The notes under the pieces are model-generated. The model had not been told where the DNA came from. It was given only the letters and a program-made list of their open reading frames with translations, and made no database searches. From contig QHBN01000193.1 in assembly GCA_003176995.1 (NCBI GenBank), positions 1-35,789 of the forward strand: a stretch of DNA of 35,789 nucleotides. The letters run 5' to 3'. How positions within the stretch are numbered: position 1 is the stretch's first letter; each line of letters opens with the position of its first letter. A program made the translations under genes and the position numbers. Positions 26,061-34,160 of the stretch are shown one piece after another. Source of the stretch: Candidatus Nitrosopolaris wilkensis. GTDB lineage: Archaea; Thermoproteota; Nitrososphaeria; Nitrososphaerales; Nitrososphaeraceae.

Positions 26061-26309
26061 AATTTTAGCATCTACGCTTTTAATGCTTTTTATTAAACGT
26101 ATCTCACTTAATCTGTTTTTTATTTCACTTTCAGACCATTCAGCAATTGCTGCTATATCAGAAATTTCTGAATCAGGTGTAACGAAACTTTCTTTTATAC
26201 CTTCAATCCTATCTAAGCTATCTTTGATTTCCTTGCAAACATGATCATTACTCTCATTATCCATCTTATTCCATATTATATGAATTAATACATCATGTTT
26301 GGTTTTCAT
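26046..26309 (-). CDS. Small protein with a ferredoxin-like (Lrp/AsnC C-terminal-like) pattern
   Basis: 87 residues. HDVLIHIIW, IKDSLDRIEGIKESFVT, SEISDIAAIAEW and IRLIKSIKSVDAKILVP give a beta-alpha-beta-beta-alpha-beta order like the ligand-binding RAM domain of Lrp/AsnC regulators, without a DNA-binding part. This is my inference from pattern only. The next plus-strand gene at 26498 starts about 190 nt away, with a shared AT-rich promoter region between. Confidence 0.6.
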   Translation of the reverse strand: MKTKHDVLIHIIWNKMDNESNDHVCKEIKDSLDRIEGIKESFVTPDSEISDIAAIAEWSESEIKNRLSEIRLIKSIKSVDAKILVPA

Positions 26310-26497
26310 GTCTAGTAATCCTTCTCATTAGTTATATATAATTCAGGCGTAGTGACTATAGACCTATTATATAAATATGTTATGGTATAATTCAATGTAA
26401 TTATCGTATTTCTTAATGACATCAATAAGGCGTAATGGAATAATCAAATATATAAAATTTATTTGGTTCGTCTCAACACACTCCTTAACAGAAACAT

Positions 26498-26962
26498 ATG
26501 CACGTGTTGGAAGTAAAGTTACATATTGAGGTTGATGGAACCTTCAGTAAGGCATCATTAGAGCATATTGATTATGAGGTTTTTAACGCAGAGCCTATTA
26601 ATGGTGATCCATCTATTCATGAGTCAAGAGGTGTATTAATCACTAAGAAGATTACTCTTGATGACATAGATAAAACATGTGAGATTGAAAGGGAAATAAA
26701 AAAGGCAAAGGGCGTTAAGAGAGTTCATTACATACATTTCAGCAAAATCGCACCAAAACATACTTATAAAAAATATAACCATCCCATCACGATTATAGTG
26801 TATACTACAATTCTTTTCACACTAGCATTATATTCAGCTATTATAACAGGACAGAGCCAAAATATAACAAACATGATAATCGTTATTTCGGTTCCAGCTG
26901 CAACATATTTCATAGTCGAATTGATACTATATCTCAAAGGACAGATACGTTACAATCTTTGA
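26498..26962 (+). CDS. Membrane protein with N-terminal alpha/beta domain
   Basis: 154 residues. About 95 soluble residues (LEVKLHIEVDG, EIEREIKKAKGVKRVHYIHF; strands and helix ending in a typical 'gV..v..i' edge) are followed by two transmembrane segments (about 96-116 TIIVYTTILFTLALYSAII and 125-145 MIIVISVPAATYFIVELI). The soluble part should face the cytoplasm. No family recognised. TATA-like AATATATAAAA at 26446-26456, roughly 45 nt upstream. Confidence 0.65.
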   Translation: MHVLEVKLHIEVDGTFSKASLEHIDYEVFNAEPINGDPSIHESRGVLITKKITLDDIDKTCEIEREIKKAKGVKRVHYIHFSKIAPKHTYKKYNHPITIIVYTTILFTLALYSAIITGQSQNITNMIIVISVPAATYFIVELILYLKGQIRYNL

Positions 26963-27100
26963 ATTAGCGCCCATTCTTGAATAACATTATTTCAACAGAA
27001 TCAAATTTGACCATCACCCACTTTTCAACACCCATCTACAACACCCGAAGATTCAACAGAACCCAAAAATATTAGAACAGACAATCGATTCTCAGTCAGC

Positions 27101-27322
27101 ATGATAATCCTCGCAGCGGTTGCGATATTGGCCATTGGCTTGACAGCGACAACAATGCATCCGACACAGGTTCAAGCTAGTCCTTCTGGTTGTCCAGATC
27201 CAGGTCAATGCACATGTAATACTCAAACAGGTGTTATGACAGATCATGCAATGGTGGATTCTAATGGTAACCTATTACCAGGAGCACAAATCCATAACGG
27301 TTGTGATGGAACAGGAAATTAG
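27101..27322 (+). CDS. Small secreted Cys-containing protein A
   Basis: 73 residues: signal peptide to about residue 27 (IILAAVAILAIGLTATTM ... QVQAS), mature part of only 46 residues with four or five Cys (GCPDPGQCTC ... GCDG). The signal peptide resembles that of the next gene, so the two may share ancestry. Exported; role unknown. ATG 27101 is the only plausible start. Confidence 0.65.
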   Translation: MIILAAVAILAIGLTATTMHPTQVQASPSGCPDPGQCTCNTQTGVMTDHAMVDSNGNLLPGAQIHNGCDGTGN

Positions 27323-27337
27323 AGAATCAATAGTGTA

Positions 27338-27375
27338 GATTAGTAATATTCGGCGGTCTAATACCGCTACTAATC
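27338..27375 (+). repeat. Nested inverted repeat (hairpin) after the first secreted gene
   Basis: GATTAGTA at 27338-27345 pairs with TACTAATC at 27368-27375; inside, GCGGT 27353-27357 pairs with ACCGC 27363-27367 around CTAAT. Only the 7-nt ATATTCG on the left side is unpaired. The stem lies 16 nt past the stop of the 27101 gene: an mRNA 3' end structure or a protein site. Confidence 0.5.
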
Positions 27376-27545
27376 TTATTAGCACCTAACGTATATGCAC
27401 TAAGTTCAGTTTAAAAGATAGATCCATCGTTCTAGACCTTTAACTTATTATTTGTTTGCTGTTTTGGTTGTTGTGGTCGTTGTTGGTCTAGTAATTGAGG
27501 TTCTTTTCCTAGCAACTCTTAATTGTGTGTGTGTTTAATCAATCA

Positions 27546-27773
27546 ATGAAAAACATATTTTTAGCTGCTGCTATTCTAGCTGCGTTAGGGACATTAGCTT
27601 TAGGATTTACGGCAACAAATGTATTTGCAAGTAATCACGGCGGTCACTGCTTCGGTCAGGTGCATGTTGATACTTCATTAACGAATCCACAAGGTCATGA
27701 GAACGGCAACCCACATACAAATAGCATAGGAGGAGACTCAGGAAACCCACACTGTCAGCAACCACATCCATAA
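27546..27773 (+). CDS. Small secreted His/Asn-rich protein B
   Basis: 75 residues from ATG 27546 (MKNIFLAAAILAALGTLALG; a longer frame to 27525 adds an unlikely N-terminus). Cleavage expected near NVFAS. The mature 45 residues are rich in His, Gly and Asn (NHGGHCFGQVHVD ... GNPHCQQPHP) with eight His and two Cys, which could bind metal ions such as copper. No family recognised. A T8 terminator follows at once. Confidence 0.65.
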   Translation: MKNIFLAAAILAALGTLALGFTATNVFASNHGGHCFGQVHVDTSLTNPQGHENGNPHTNSIGGDSGNPHCQQPHP

Positions 27774-27776
27774 AAC

Positions 27777-27784
27777 TTTTTTTT
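27777..27784 (+). terminator. Poly-T terminator
   Basis: Eight T starting 3 nt after the stop codon of the His-rich secreted gene; archaeal transcription ends at such U-runs. Confidence 0.5.
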
Positions 27785-27817
27785 CTTCGGTTGTAATCGT
27801 TATCTGATTTAGTGTGA

Positions 27818-28015
27818 TTAAGTTATCCTTATTGAATTAGGCTCAAAACGAATATGGCTATTTTGAGGGTCGACTTTGCGTTCATTATCAAGGACCTCTT
27901 TCTTCGATCGCATTTGTCTCTCCATATCTGCAATATCTGTACCAGTTAAATTGAAGGTAATTACTTCATCAGGCAAACCCTGAATTGTATAGCTTATTGT
28001 AGCCGTAACGCCCAT
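27818..28015 (-). CDS. Conserved-looking small protein (65 aa)
   Basis: MGVTATISYTIQGLPDEVIT, FNLTGTDIADMERQMRSKKE, then a polar stretch ending RFEPNSIRIT. Two strands, one helix, two strands: a small alpha/beta unit. No cysteine, no membrane segment. ATG start, convergent with the secreted gene at 27546. No family recognised. Confidence 0.55.
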   Translation of the reverse strand: MGVTATISYTIQGLPDEVITFNLTGTDIADMERQMRSKKEVLDNERKVDPQNSHIRFEPNSIRIT

Positions 28016-28218
28016 GTAAAGTCAGAATGATATTATTCGTTCTTATTATTCAAACCTTTTCCCTAAGTCCTACGGTGAGTTTTTGTTTGTCCGTTTATTC
28101 GTAACCTTTTCAGATGTGCTAGTTGCTTGCATTGTCAGAAATTTTCGTTTTTGCGTAATTACTCGTATACACATAATTACTATTAAAAAATAAGACTACT
28201 ACTACGCTGCTCCCGTAG

Positions 28219-29241
28219 CTACCAGTGGCTTTTGAACTGCTGCCAAATAGCATCATTTGGTAATTCCTGCTCTGTCTCTACTGCATTGTCTTTCTTCTGT
28301 TCCTGTTCCAATCGAATAGGTCTCCCTTGTTTTGCGGTCTGTTGTGGTTGTGATTGAGGTCGTTGAACATATTGCTCTTGTCGTTCTTCATTCTTAAGTA
28401 GCTCAATACGGCTGGTTAGTCGCTGTTCTTCCTGTTTGAGTTTGTCTACCTCCTTTCGGATGGATTTTAATTTATCTGCTGCGTCTCTTAGTGCGAGTAA
28501 GCATTCTTTCGAATTATTTATCTCATTTATTGCGCATTCTTTCCATTTATTTACCTCGTTGGTTAAGGATGCTTTTTGTTTATCTAACTTTTCTTGTTCA
28601 TGCTTAAGCTCATTGTCTACGTAACTTCGGAAGGATGGTAATTCGCCCAGAATGGATTGTATGTCATTGCGTAAGGATAGTTTTTGTTTTATCAAGTCAA
28701 GCACCTTGGGACCATCCTTTTCGATAACATCTTTGATGCGTTGATATTTAGCTTCTAAATAAGGGATTTCTTCACAAATCTTTAGTAAATTAGCCACTTG
28801 CAGCATACCCATTCGTTCTTGTTTAATAATTTGGTATAACTTTACGAATGAGGAAATACTGCCATTCTTTTTGATATCTTCATATACTTGATTCAAATCG
28901 TATAAGCCATTTGATTCCGAATATTCTTTGTACACTCTATCTACTTCGGCTATCTGCATGTCTAATTCTATAGCAACTTCTACTGTTTTCTTTCCCTCAC
29001 AAAAGAGCTTTAACACTTGTGAAGGCTTTGATAATTGAACTTTATTTTGCTCTTGATTTTCCACCGATTCCTTGTTTACTACGGAGTTTTGCTCTTTATT
29101 TTTCGTTTGCTCTTCTTCATACCTCTTTTTGGTACGGGAAATATTTCTCCTAGAAGTATGTCTCTCTTGAGCAATATAACTATATGATTTGTTCTGTTTA
29201 AGTAGGTCGATTATTGCTTGTTCTTCTTCTGTAAAAGTCAT
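28219..29241 (-). CDS. HTH plus coiled-coil protein (Nitrososphaerales family)
   Basis: 340 residues. The first 45 are a helix-turn-helix of the Trp-repressor/Sigma-70 region 4 style (EEQAIIDLLKQNKSYSYIAQ, ERHTSRRNISRTKKRY). A second HTH-like unit (KLFCEGKKTVEVAIELDM) and a conserved middle part (SSFVKLYQIIKQERMGMLQV, ANLLKICEEIPYLE) follow, then a long coiled coil at about 165-290 and a Gln-rich tail. I recall a large paralogous family with this layout in Nitrososphaera, function unknown; DNA binding with oligomerisation is a fair inference. Its promoter region contains repeated GGTTCCA words (see 29291-29495). Confidence 0.75.
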   Translation of the reverse strand: MTFTEEEQAIIDLLKQNKSYSYIAQERHTSRRNISRTKKRYEEEQTKNKEQNSVVNKESVENQEQNKVQLSKPSQVLKLFCEGKKTVEVAIELDMQIAEVDRVYKEYSESNGLYDLNQVYEDIKKNGSISSFVKLYQIIKQERMGMLQVANLLKICEEIPYLEAKYQRIKDVIEKDGPKVLDLIKQKLSLRNDIQSILGELPSFRSYVDNELKHEQEKLDKQKASLTNEVNKWKECAINEINNSKECLLALRDAADKLKSIRKEVDKLKQEEQRLTSRIELLKNEERQEQYVQRPQSQPQQTAKQGRPIRLEQEQKKDNAVETEQELPNDAIWQQFKSHW

Positions 29242-29290
29242 CTAACTTGGTTTATCTAATCACATAGAATATTCCCTTCTGGCTTATATT

Positions 29291-29495
29291 GGTTCCAGTC
29301 CCAGTTCCACCAATTTCATTATTATCATAACGGTTCCAGCTTGGTTCTATTATCTAGCGTCACTTTTACACTACTTGGACGGAGGAAATCATTAGTGATT
29401 TTACGCACAAAAATCAATAAAATGCTGCAAGTGATACCTCCACGACATGTTGTGGTCTGTTTTTTTTGGGAACGGTTCCACTATTTTTAGGAACC
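29291..29495. promoter_or_regulatory. Cluster of GGTTCCA repeats upstream of the HTH gene
   Basis: GGTTCCA at 29291-29297, 29332-29338 and 29474-29480, AGTTCCA at 29303-29309, TTGGTTCT at 29341-29348 and the inverse GGAACC at 29490-29495. The 29474 copy belongs to the perfect palindrome GGAAC-G-GTTCC (29469-29479). The cluster covers most of the 370-nt gap between the divergent genes at 29241 and 29613 and looks like operator sites, plausibly for the HTH protein itself. A T8 run ends at 29467. No other gene is seen in 29242-29612. Confidence 0.5.
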
Positions 29496-29612
29496 ACGCT
29501 GCTAGAATGTACTTTATTACTACAGCATAGAACCTCCGTGTTATTAAGCAAATCAAAGAGTTAATTAGTAAATTAAGCGTATATCGTATATTACTACGAT
29601 ATTTGGATAGAT

Positions 29613-29990
29613 ATGCCATACTTTAACTATTATTCAGCCGCTATGCAATACTCTAAGAGCAGGCCTGAATGGGGAGTCTTGCAGAAAAGTTGGCTCGGAT
29701 ACAAAATAGCGAAGAATCAAGAGGATGAAAAGGAAATGAGGTATTATGCTGCTGGAATTCAAAAGGTACAAAAAGAATTAGGTCTTGAGGTAGAGATGTT
29801 TCCCAATTTGGGTATGTGTGGAATAGACTCCTGGCAACATGGGTCAGACATAGGTGTTGAAGATGATGTCGGCGAAGAAAACGATGATGCTAAACAAACG
29901 ACAAATGAGGATGATATTGAACGGACCTCTTATGGCTACGAAAGTGAGGCACAGCGAAGGTGGAGAGAAAGAATGGAGAAATATTACTAA
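29613..29990 (+). CDS. Acidic hypothetical protein (125 aa)
   Basis: MPYFNYYSAAMQYSKSRPEW, then a helical charged region (KIAKNQEDEKEMRYYAAGIQ, KVQKELGLEVEMFPNLG), a very acidic linker (GVEDDVGEENDD) and a charged, aromatic end (RRWRERMEKYY). No membrane segment, no known domain. A CGTATATTA box at 29585-29593, 24 nt before the ATG, supports a leaderless start. Confidence 0.6.
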   Translation: MPYFNYYSAAMQYSKSRPEWGVLQKSWLGYKIAKNQEDEKEMRYYAAGIQKVQKELGLEVEMFPNLGMCGIDSWQHGSDIGVEDDVGEENDDAKQTTNEDDIERTSYGYESEAQRRWRERMEKYY

Positions 29991-30250
29991 AATGAAATTA
30001 TTGTTAATCTTTATAAATGGCTCTCATAGCCGTCCTGACTTGTATTGCTATAACTACCCTATTCAGAACTAAATCCTATACATGTCTATTCTAATCTGGT
30101 TGTTTAGTCTTGTTATAGGTCTTGAGAGCACAAAAGAAAATATTTCATATTTGCAGTGAATAGCATGGAAACTAATTATTAGTCGCAAAGCTGCTTCATT
30201 ACTTATAGAGTCTTGCAGGTCCCAATAAGGGATATTTAGTATGACTTCAT

Positions 30251-31174
30251 CTAATTCAATAAGTCAAGATGATGTTTTAGATCCTTTAATCTCGTTCTAA
30301 GTGTCATGTCAGTTATGTCTGCTGCATTAGCAACCTCTTTTTGAGTTTTGATCTCACCTGTGCTTATGCAACATGCATAAATTACCGTTGCAGCAAGTCC
30401 CATTGGATCTATGCCAGCTGAAATCTCATTTTTAATAACAGTATTCATAAGATTGATTGCTTGATGTTTTGTTTTTTCACTTATTTTGACTTTATTTGCC
30501 ACTCTAGCAATACATTTTATAGGATCAACCATGGGTATCCTAAGGTCAAGTCCAAGTAATAATTGTCTATAGCATTTGGAACCAGATTTTCTTTTGACAT
30601 TACTCTTTGTTGTTATATCGTTTAGTGTTCTTGGTATCCCCATTTCCCTGCAGGCAATATATATAGCAGCAACTAATACTGCAGATATTGACCTTCCACG
30701 TACTAATCTATTTTCCTGAGCCTTTCTATAAATATAAGCGGTCTTCTCAATTACGGCACCCGGTAACCCAAGTTTATCTTTAAGTGTATCAAGTTCATTG
30801 AAGGCTTGCGTGAGATTTCTATCTGTAGAAGTATATACTTGTGTTCTAGAATCCCACGTTCTTAATCTTTGAATAGTAGAAAGCATAGATGGATTAATTT
30901 TACTCCCGCTTGCATCTTTGTTGGTTCTTCCTATGATAGTAGATAGACCCATATCAGAGCGAGCTAGCGAAAAAGGCATTCCTGTTCTATTTTCGTCGTT
31001 TTCTTCTCTTCCTGCTGTCGCTGTGGTAAAACTACGCCATTCTGGACCTTTTTCCTCTATTTTATCGGATATTACTGCTCCACAATCCCCACAAACAATT
31101 TCGCCAGAGTCAGGAATAGTAACTATCTGATCAGAACCACAAACAGAACATTCATCATTTGATAATGCTTTCAT
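30251..31174 (-). CDS. tfb: Transcription initiation factor IIB (TFB)
   Basis: 307 residues, full length. N-terminal zinc ribbon with Cys9, Cys12, Cys28, Cys31 (CSVCGS, VCGDCG), B-reader/linker GPEWRSFT ... GMPFSLARSDMGLSTIIG, and two cyclin repeats (about 110-205 and 210-305; RSISAVLVAAIYIACREMGI and GIDPMGLAATVIYACC). It recruits RNA polymerase to TBP-bound TATA promoters. AOA carry several TFB paralogues; this one lies in the AT-rich accessory region, so it may be an alternative rather than the housekeeping copy. TATA-like ATTATATG at about 31197-31204 is 26 nt before the ATG. Confidence 0.95.
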   Translation of the reverse strand: MKALSNDECSVCGSDQIVTIPDSGEIVCGDCGAVISDKIEEKGPEWRSFTTATAGREENDENRTGMPFSLARSDMGLSTIIGRTNKDASGSKINPSMLSTIQRLRTWDSRTQVYTSTDRNLTQAFNELDTLKDKLGLPGAVIEKTAYIYRKAQENRLVRGRSISAVLVAAIYIACREMGIPRTLNDITTKSNVKRKSGSKCYRQLLLGLDLRIPMVDPIKCIARVANKVKISEKTKHQAINLMNTVIKNEISAGIDPMGLAATVIYACCISTGEIKTQKEVANAADITDMTLRTRLKDLKHHLDLLN

Positions 31175-31298
31175 TTTTGTTTTAGCGTAGAAACATCATA
31201 TAATGATCACCACATCGCATACTGTCTATTTAAACAAGGTCTTATCTAAATAGCCTCTGTCGTTTGTGAGTAGAAGCTAGCTGGTGATCCTAACAGAA

Positions 31299-31677
31299 AT
31301 GAAAAATATGAAACAGTGTATATTTGGCTGTTATATTATAATACTAGCAGTTCACCTGGAGATGATGAACGAATTTACACATTGATAATACCTAACTTTG
31401 CTCCAGATTCAAACCTTTCATTAAAGGGTTGGTATATGACTGAATTCAATAATACTGCAAATACATATGTTCTTCCTCTAGCAAAAATATCAGATATGCC
31501 AAAAGATAAAGTACAGGTCTTTATCGATCCAAGTCTAATAGGTAATCCTTCATCATTCAAGTACTTGACTTGTGTAATGGTGAGGGTAAATTCTACTTTC
31601 TTAAGTAAGCACCAGATTATCTGATGGACTCAGTCCTTGATAATGATACGTTTTGGCAGAAATGGTTTACTAGATAG
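31299..31677 (+). pseudogene. Secreted protein, twice frameshifted
   Basis: ATG 31299 begins a signal-like peptide (MKNMKQCIFGCYIIILA). From about 31350 the neighbouring frame holds the main body (SSPGDDERIYTLIIPNFAPD, GWYMTEFNNTANTYVLPLAK, DKVQVFIDPSLIGN); that frame alone is a 102-codon ORF from GTG 31316. From about 31610 a third frame gives APDYLMDSVLDNDTFWQKWF, TR and TAG 31675-31677. Each change is a one-base loss. Joined, the protein would be about 125 residues. No family recognised; moderate confidence that the three pieces belong together. Confidence 0.4.
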
Positions 31678-31887
31678 TTATTACTGTCTAACTACTGACC
31701 CCCCCACATAATACATACTATACTACCATAGTTAGAGCTATACCAGGTAAACAAGATCGTCTTAACTGTAGGATCTGTATAATCTGATCAGAAGAAATGC
31801 ACTATTCTTTTAACCTATACGAATTTAACAAGCGTCTTCACTCAAGAGTCTAGTAAAACCACCAAGAGATTGTAATTATCAGCCAAG

Positions 31888-32508
31888 TTGAAGAATAAAC
31901 CTCTAGTTTGGGTGCATCTTATATGGCATGACTGCATAGATTCTTCTATACACAACAAAGATCATTCTTTACTGTCTAAAAAGATACAGTTATGGTCAAA
32001 CTATTCTAGGAGCGAATATGCTATCCGCTTGGAAGGTGTATCAGACATTCTTACAGCAACCAGTGAAGAAATAGCAACAGCACAATACACAGAGCTTGTT
32101 GAAGAAGTCGATCACCTTGCAGACCTTAAATATGATTGGACATATACCTTGAAACACTGGATAAGTAATCGTGATCATCATAATAATACGACTAATGTGC
32201 ATGATAGTGAAAAAACAATACCCTCCTATTCTTCTACCACTGTAGCATCTACAAGTAGCAGCGTTTATGAAGAAAAAACAAATACTGATAACAAATTCGA
32301 CTATGAGAAGTTAAAGAATGATCATAAGGCTAGATACGAAAGCAATAACATGAGCAAGCACGTTGGATATAACCGAATACTTCCGTTCAAGTGTCATTCC
32401 TGTAAATTGGTGTTTGGCAGTAAAGCACAGAGGAGAAAACATGAGCAAGCATGGCATTCAAACTCCGATAACACCAAGAGCAAAAGAACAACAATGCAAG
32501 AAGGTTAG
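31888..32508 (+). CDS. C2H2 zinc-finger protein
   Basis: 206 residues from TTG 31888 (LKNKPLVWVHLIWHD). N-terminal 95 residues are helical and aromatic, of no family I know; a Ser/Thr/Asn-rich linker (about 96-130) follows. Near the C-terminus is one clear C2H2 finger, FKCHSCKLVFGSKAQRRKHE, with ligands Cys169, Cys172, His185 and His190, then a basic tail. Single C2H2 fingers occur sporadically in archaea and their viruses and plasmids. It may bind DNA or mediate protein contacts. A start codon other than TTG is not available near the N-terminus. Confidence 0.75.
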   Translation: MKNKPLVWVHLIWHDCIDSSIHNKDHSLLSKKIQLWSNYSRSEYAIRLEGVSDILTATSEEIATAQYTELVEEVDHLADLKYDWTYTLKHWISNRDHHNNTTNVHDSEKTIPSYSSTTVASTSSSVYEEKTNTDNKFDYEKLKNDHKARYESNNMSKHVGYNRILPFKCHSCKLVFGSKAQRRKHEQAWHSNSDNTKSKRTTMQEG

Positions 32509-32657
32509 TCAGTAATAGATAAAAGGATCGAATAACCTTCTTAGAAAGCCCTATCTTCCATTCGTCTACAATTACTTTTGAGATAGAATGAGAAAGCCTT
32601 CATTCATGTGTCACGTATGAAGGAGCCTGTCCCCATGAAGCGGAATTAACAGTCTGG

Positions 32658-33215
32658 TTAACTTACCACTACTTTTCCAACCATCCAGGGATGAAGTAGG
32701 CATAAATATCTGTATGAACCTGCTTCTTGAAATGTTACGCTAAATGTACTTGAACTTCCAGGAAGTGGCCCCGCTGGAAACATCCAGCCTGAATTAACAT
32801 ACTTTTCAGTACCAGTTATCGTTAGGCTTGCATTTGGCGGATAAATTTTTGTGACATCATCTAAATCAATTATTGCTGGATTAAATACTCTTTGATTGCT
32901 GGCCACAAAACCAAGTGTCATAGTTTTGTTATCAAATACAAACGTGACTGTGTGTGGTTCCGCTGCGACTCGAGGTCGAACATACCAGACAACGGTCTGT
33001 CCAACCTTAATTTCCACATTTTGTGGCGTATACCCAAAGAGGGGATTGCTTAAACTACCTCCTCCCACCTGTACTTGGGTGTCTACAGTTGTTTTTGTTA
33101 CTGCTGCTCTTACATTGTAGGTAAAGGAAATAGAAATAGCTACGGCCAGAGTAGCAAGCAATACTACCACAAAAACGATACTTACCATTTTATTCTTGCG
33201 TGATAGCCCTGACAT
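32658..33215 (-). CDS. Membrane-anchored blue-copper protein (cupredoxin)
   Basis: 185 residues: N-terminal anchor or signal (about 11-31), then a plastocyanin/azurin-type domain facing outside. Type 1 copper ligands are His88 (AEPHTV), Cys172, His175 and Met178 (YLCLLHPWMVGKVVV). The middle carries an insertion of about 35 residues relative to plain cupredoxins (PAIIDLDDVTKIYPPNAS and following). Such proteins carry electrons in the quinone/cytochrome part of AOA respiration or buffer copper. TATA-like GTTATATCG near 33239-33247 fits a leaderless mRNA. Divergent from the second cupredoxin. Confidence 0.9.
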   Translation of the reverse strand: MSGLSRKNKMVSIVFVVVLLATLAVAISISFTYNVRAAVTKTTVDTQVQVGGGSLSNPLFGYTPQNVEIKVGQTVVWYVRPRVAAEPHTVTFVFDNKTMTLGFVASNQRVFNPAIIDLDDVTKIYPPNASLTITGTEKYVNSGWMFPAGPLPGSSSTFSVTFQEAGSYRYLCLLHPWMVGKVVVS

Positions 33216-33409
33216 TCAAATATTATACTGAATGTGCGATATAACCATTTCTGGATCCCGTTGTTATTTGATACCTTTTCAAGCGAAACGAAGCATGAGA
33301 CGTTTGCTAATTTTAGTATCGTGTCAAATGAGATCGGCTGACAACGAAAGGTATATCATGGAAGTGCTACTGAGTCACAGTTTGTATAATCGTTGGACAA
33401 ACGAACCAC

Positions 33410-33419
33410 TTATAAAATA
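33410..33419 (+). promoter_or_regulatory. TATA box of the second cupredoxin
   Basis: TTATAAAATA centred about 25 nt before ATG 33439, exactly leaderless spacing. Confidence 0.6.
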
Positions 33420-33438
33420 GATTATAGTTTGATTTTGC

Positions 33439-33888
33439 ATGTCTAGACAAAAGTCCATAGCAATTCTAGGAATAGTCGCGGCGATTGCATTCGCAATGGG
33501 AAGTCTTCAGTATGCCTCGGTGTCAGCTCAACAGGCCGCTAATACGACCTCGGCTTCTGGCGGAACTAACTCAACCGGTGGTGATAGTGTTTCAATAGTG
33601 CCTAATGCATCTACTTTGGCGAACAAAGCCTTCGCGCCGAATCCGCTAAATGCCAAAGTCGGTGATACAGTAACTTGGACTAACAAGGACACGACTTTCC
33701 ATACAGTCACTTCTGGTACTGGACCCAGCGATACAACACATGGAAAGCAGTTTGATTCTGGTTTATCTGGGCCTACTGCCCTGACTACTCAAGGAAAAAC
33801 ATTTTCCCACAAGTTCATGACTGCAGGGGAGTTTCCATACTTCTGTCAGCTGCATCCCACTATGGTTGGAAAGGTAGTTGTGAAGTAA
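33439..33888 (+). CDS. Plastocyanin-like blue-copper protein
   Basis: 149 residues: signal/anchor segment (about 7-30, AILGIVAAIAFAMGSLQYAS), Ser/Thr/Gly-rich linker, then a cupredoxin domain with NPLNAKVGDTVTWTNKD and type 1 copper ligands His88 (TTFHTV), Cys136, His139 and Met142 (YFCQLHPTMVGKVVV). A single-electron carrier on the outer membrane face. A shorter and more standard protein than its neighbour at 32658. Leaderless by its promoter, with its own poly-T terminator. Confidence 0.93.
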   Translation: MSRQKSIAILGIVAAIAFAMGSLQYASVSAQQAANTTSASGGTNSTGGDSVSIVPNASTLANKAFAPNPLNAKVGDTVTWTNKDTTFHTVTSGTGPSDTTHGKQFDSGLSGPTALTTQGKTFSHKFMTAGEFPYFCQLHPTMVGKVVVK

Positions 33889-33898
33889 ACCTCATCCA

Positions 33899-33905
33899 TT
33901 TTTTT
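33899..33905 (+). terminator. Poly-T terminator
   Basis: Seven T, 11 nt after the stop of the plastocyanin-like gene. Confidence 0.45.
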
Positions 33906-34093
33906 CAAATATTGATGGCAGCTGAAAAACGGGCATACAATATGTCTTCCTAGACATTACGTGGAAAAGCGAAACTACCTAAATAAATTAGATTAGATAT
34001 AACTTTGATTTCCGATTCTAGAAGTTAACTTTTTGGAGCGCTATTTAATTCTGTCTGATCATACAATCATACTATAGATATGGAATGCAAGTG

Positions 34094-34111
34094 AGTGCAA
34101 TAGATTGCACT
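34094..34111. promoter_or_regulatory. Perfect 8+8 palindrome, candidate operator
   Basis: AGTGCAAT-AG-ATTGCACT: two 8-nt arms and a 2-nt centre, 50 nt before the first zinc-ribbon start. A third half-site-like word, GAATGCAAGTG, precedes it at 34083-34093. Size and symmetry suit a dimeric regulator. Confidence 0.5.
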
Positions 34112-34160
34112 TTACTTATTCCTATATTAACCAGATTGTACAGTGTACAGTGTATTCTGT

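Noticed and set aside
29401-29619. 72-codon minus-strand ORF
   Set aside because: Lies in the operator-rich promoter region and overlaps the start of the 29613 gene.
33232-33420. 62-codon plus-strand ORF between the cupredoxins
   Set aside because: Covers both cupredoxin promoters, including the TATA box at 33410; non-coding is more likely.
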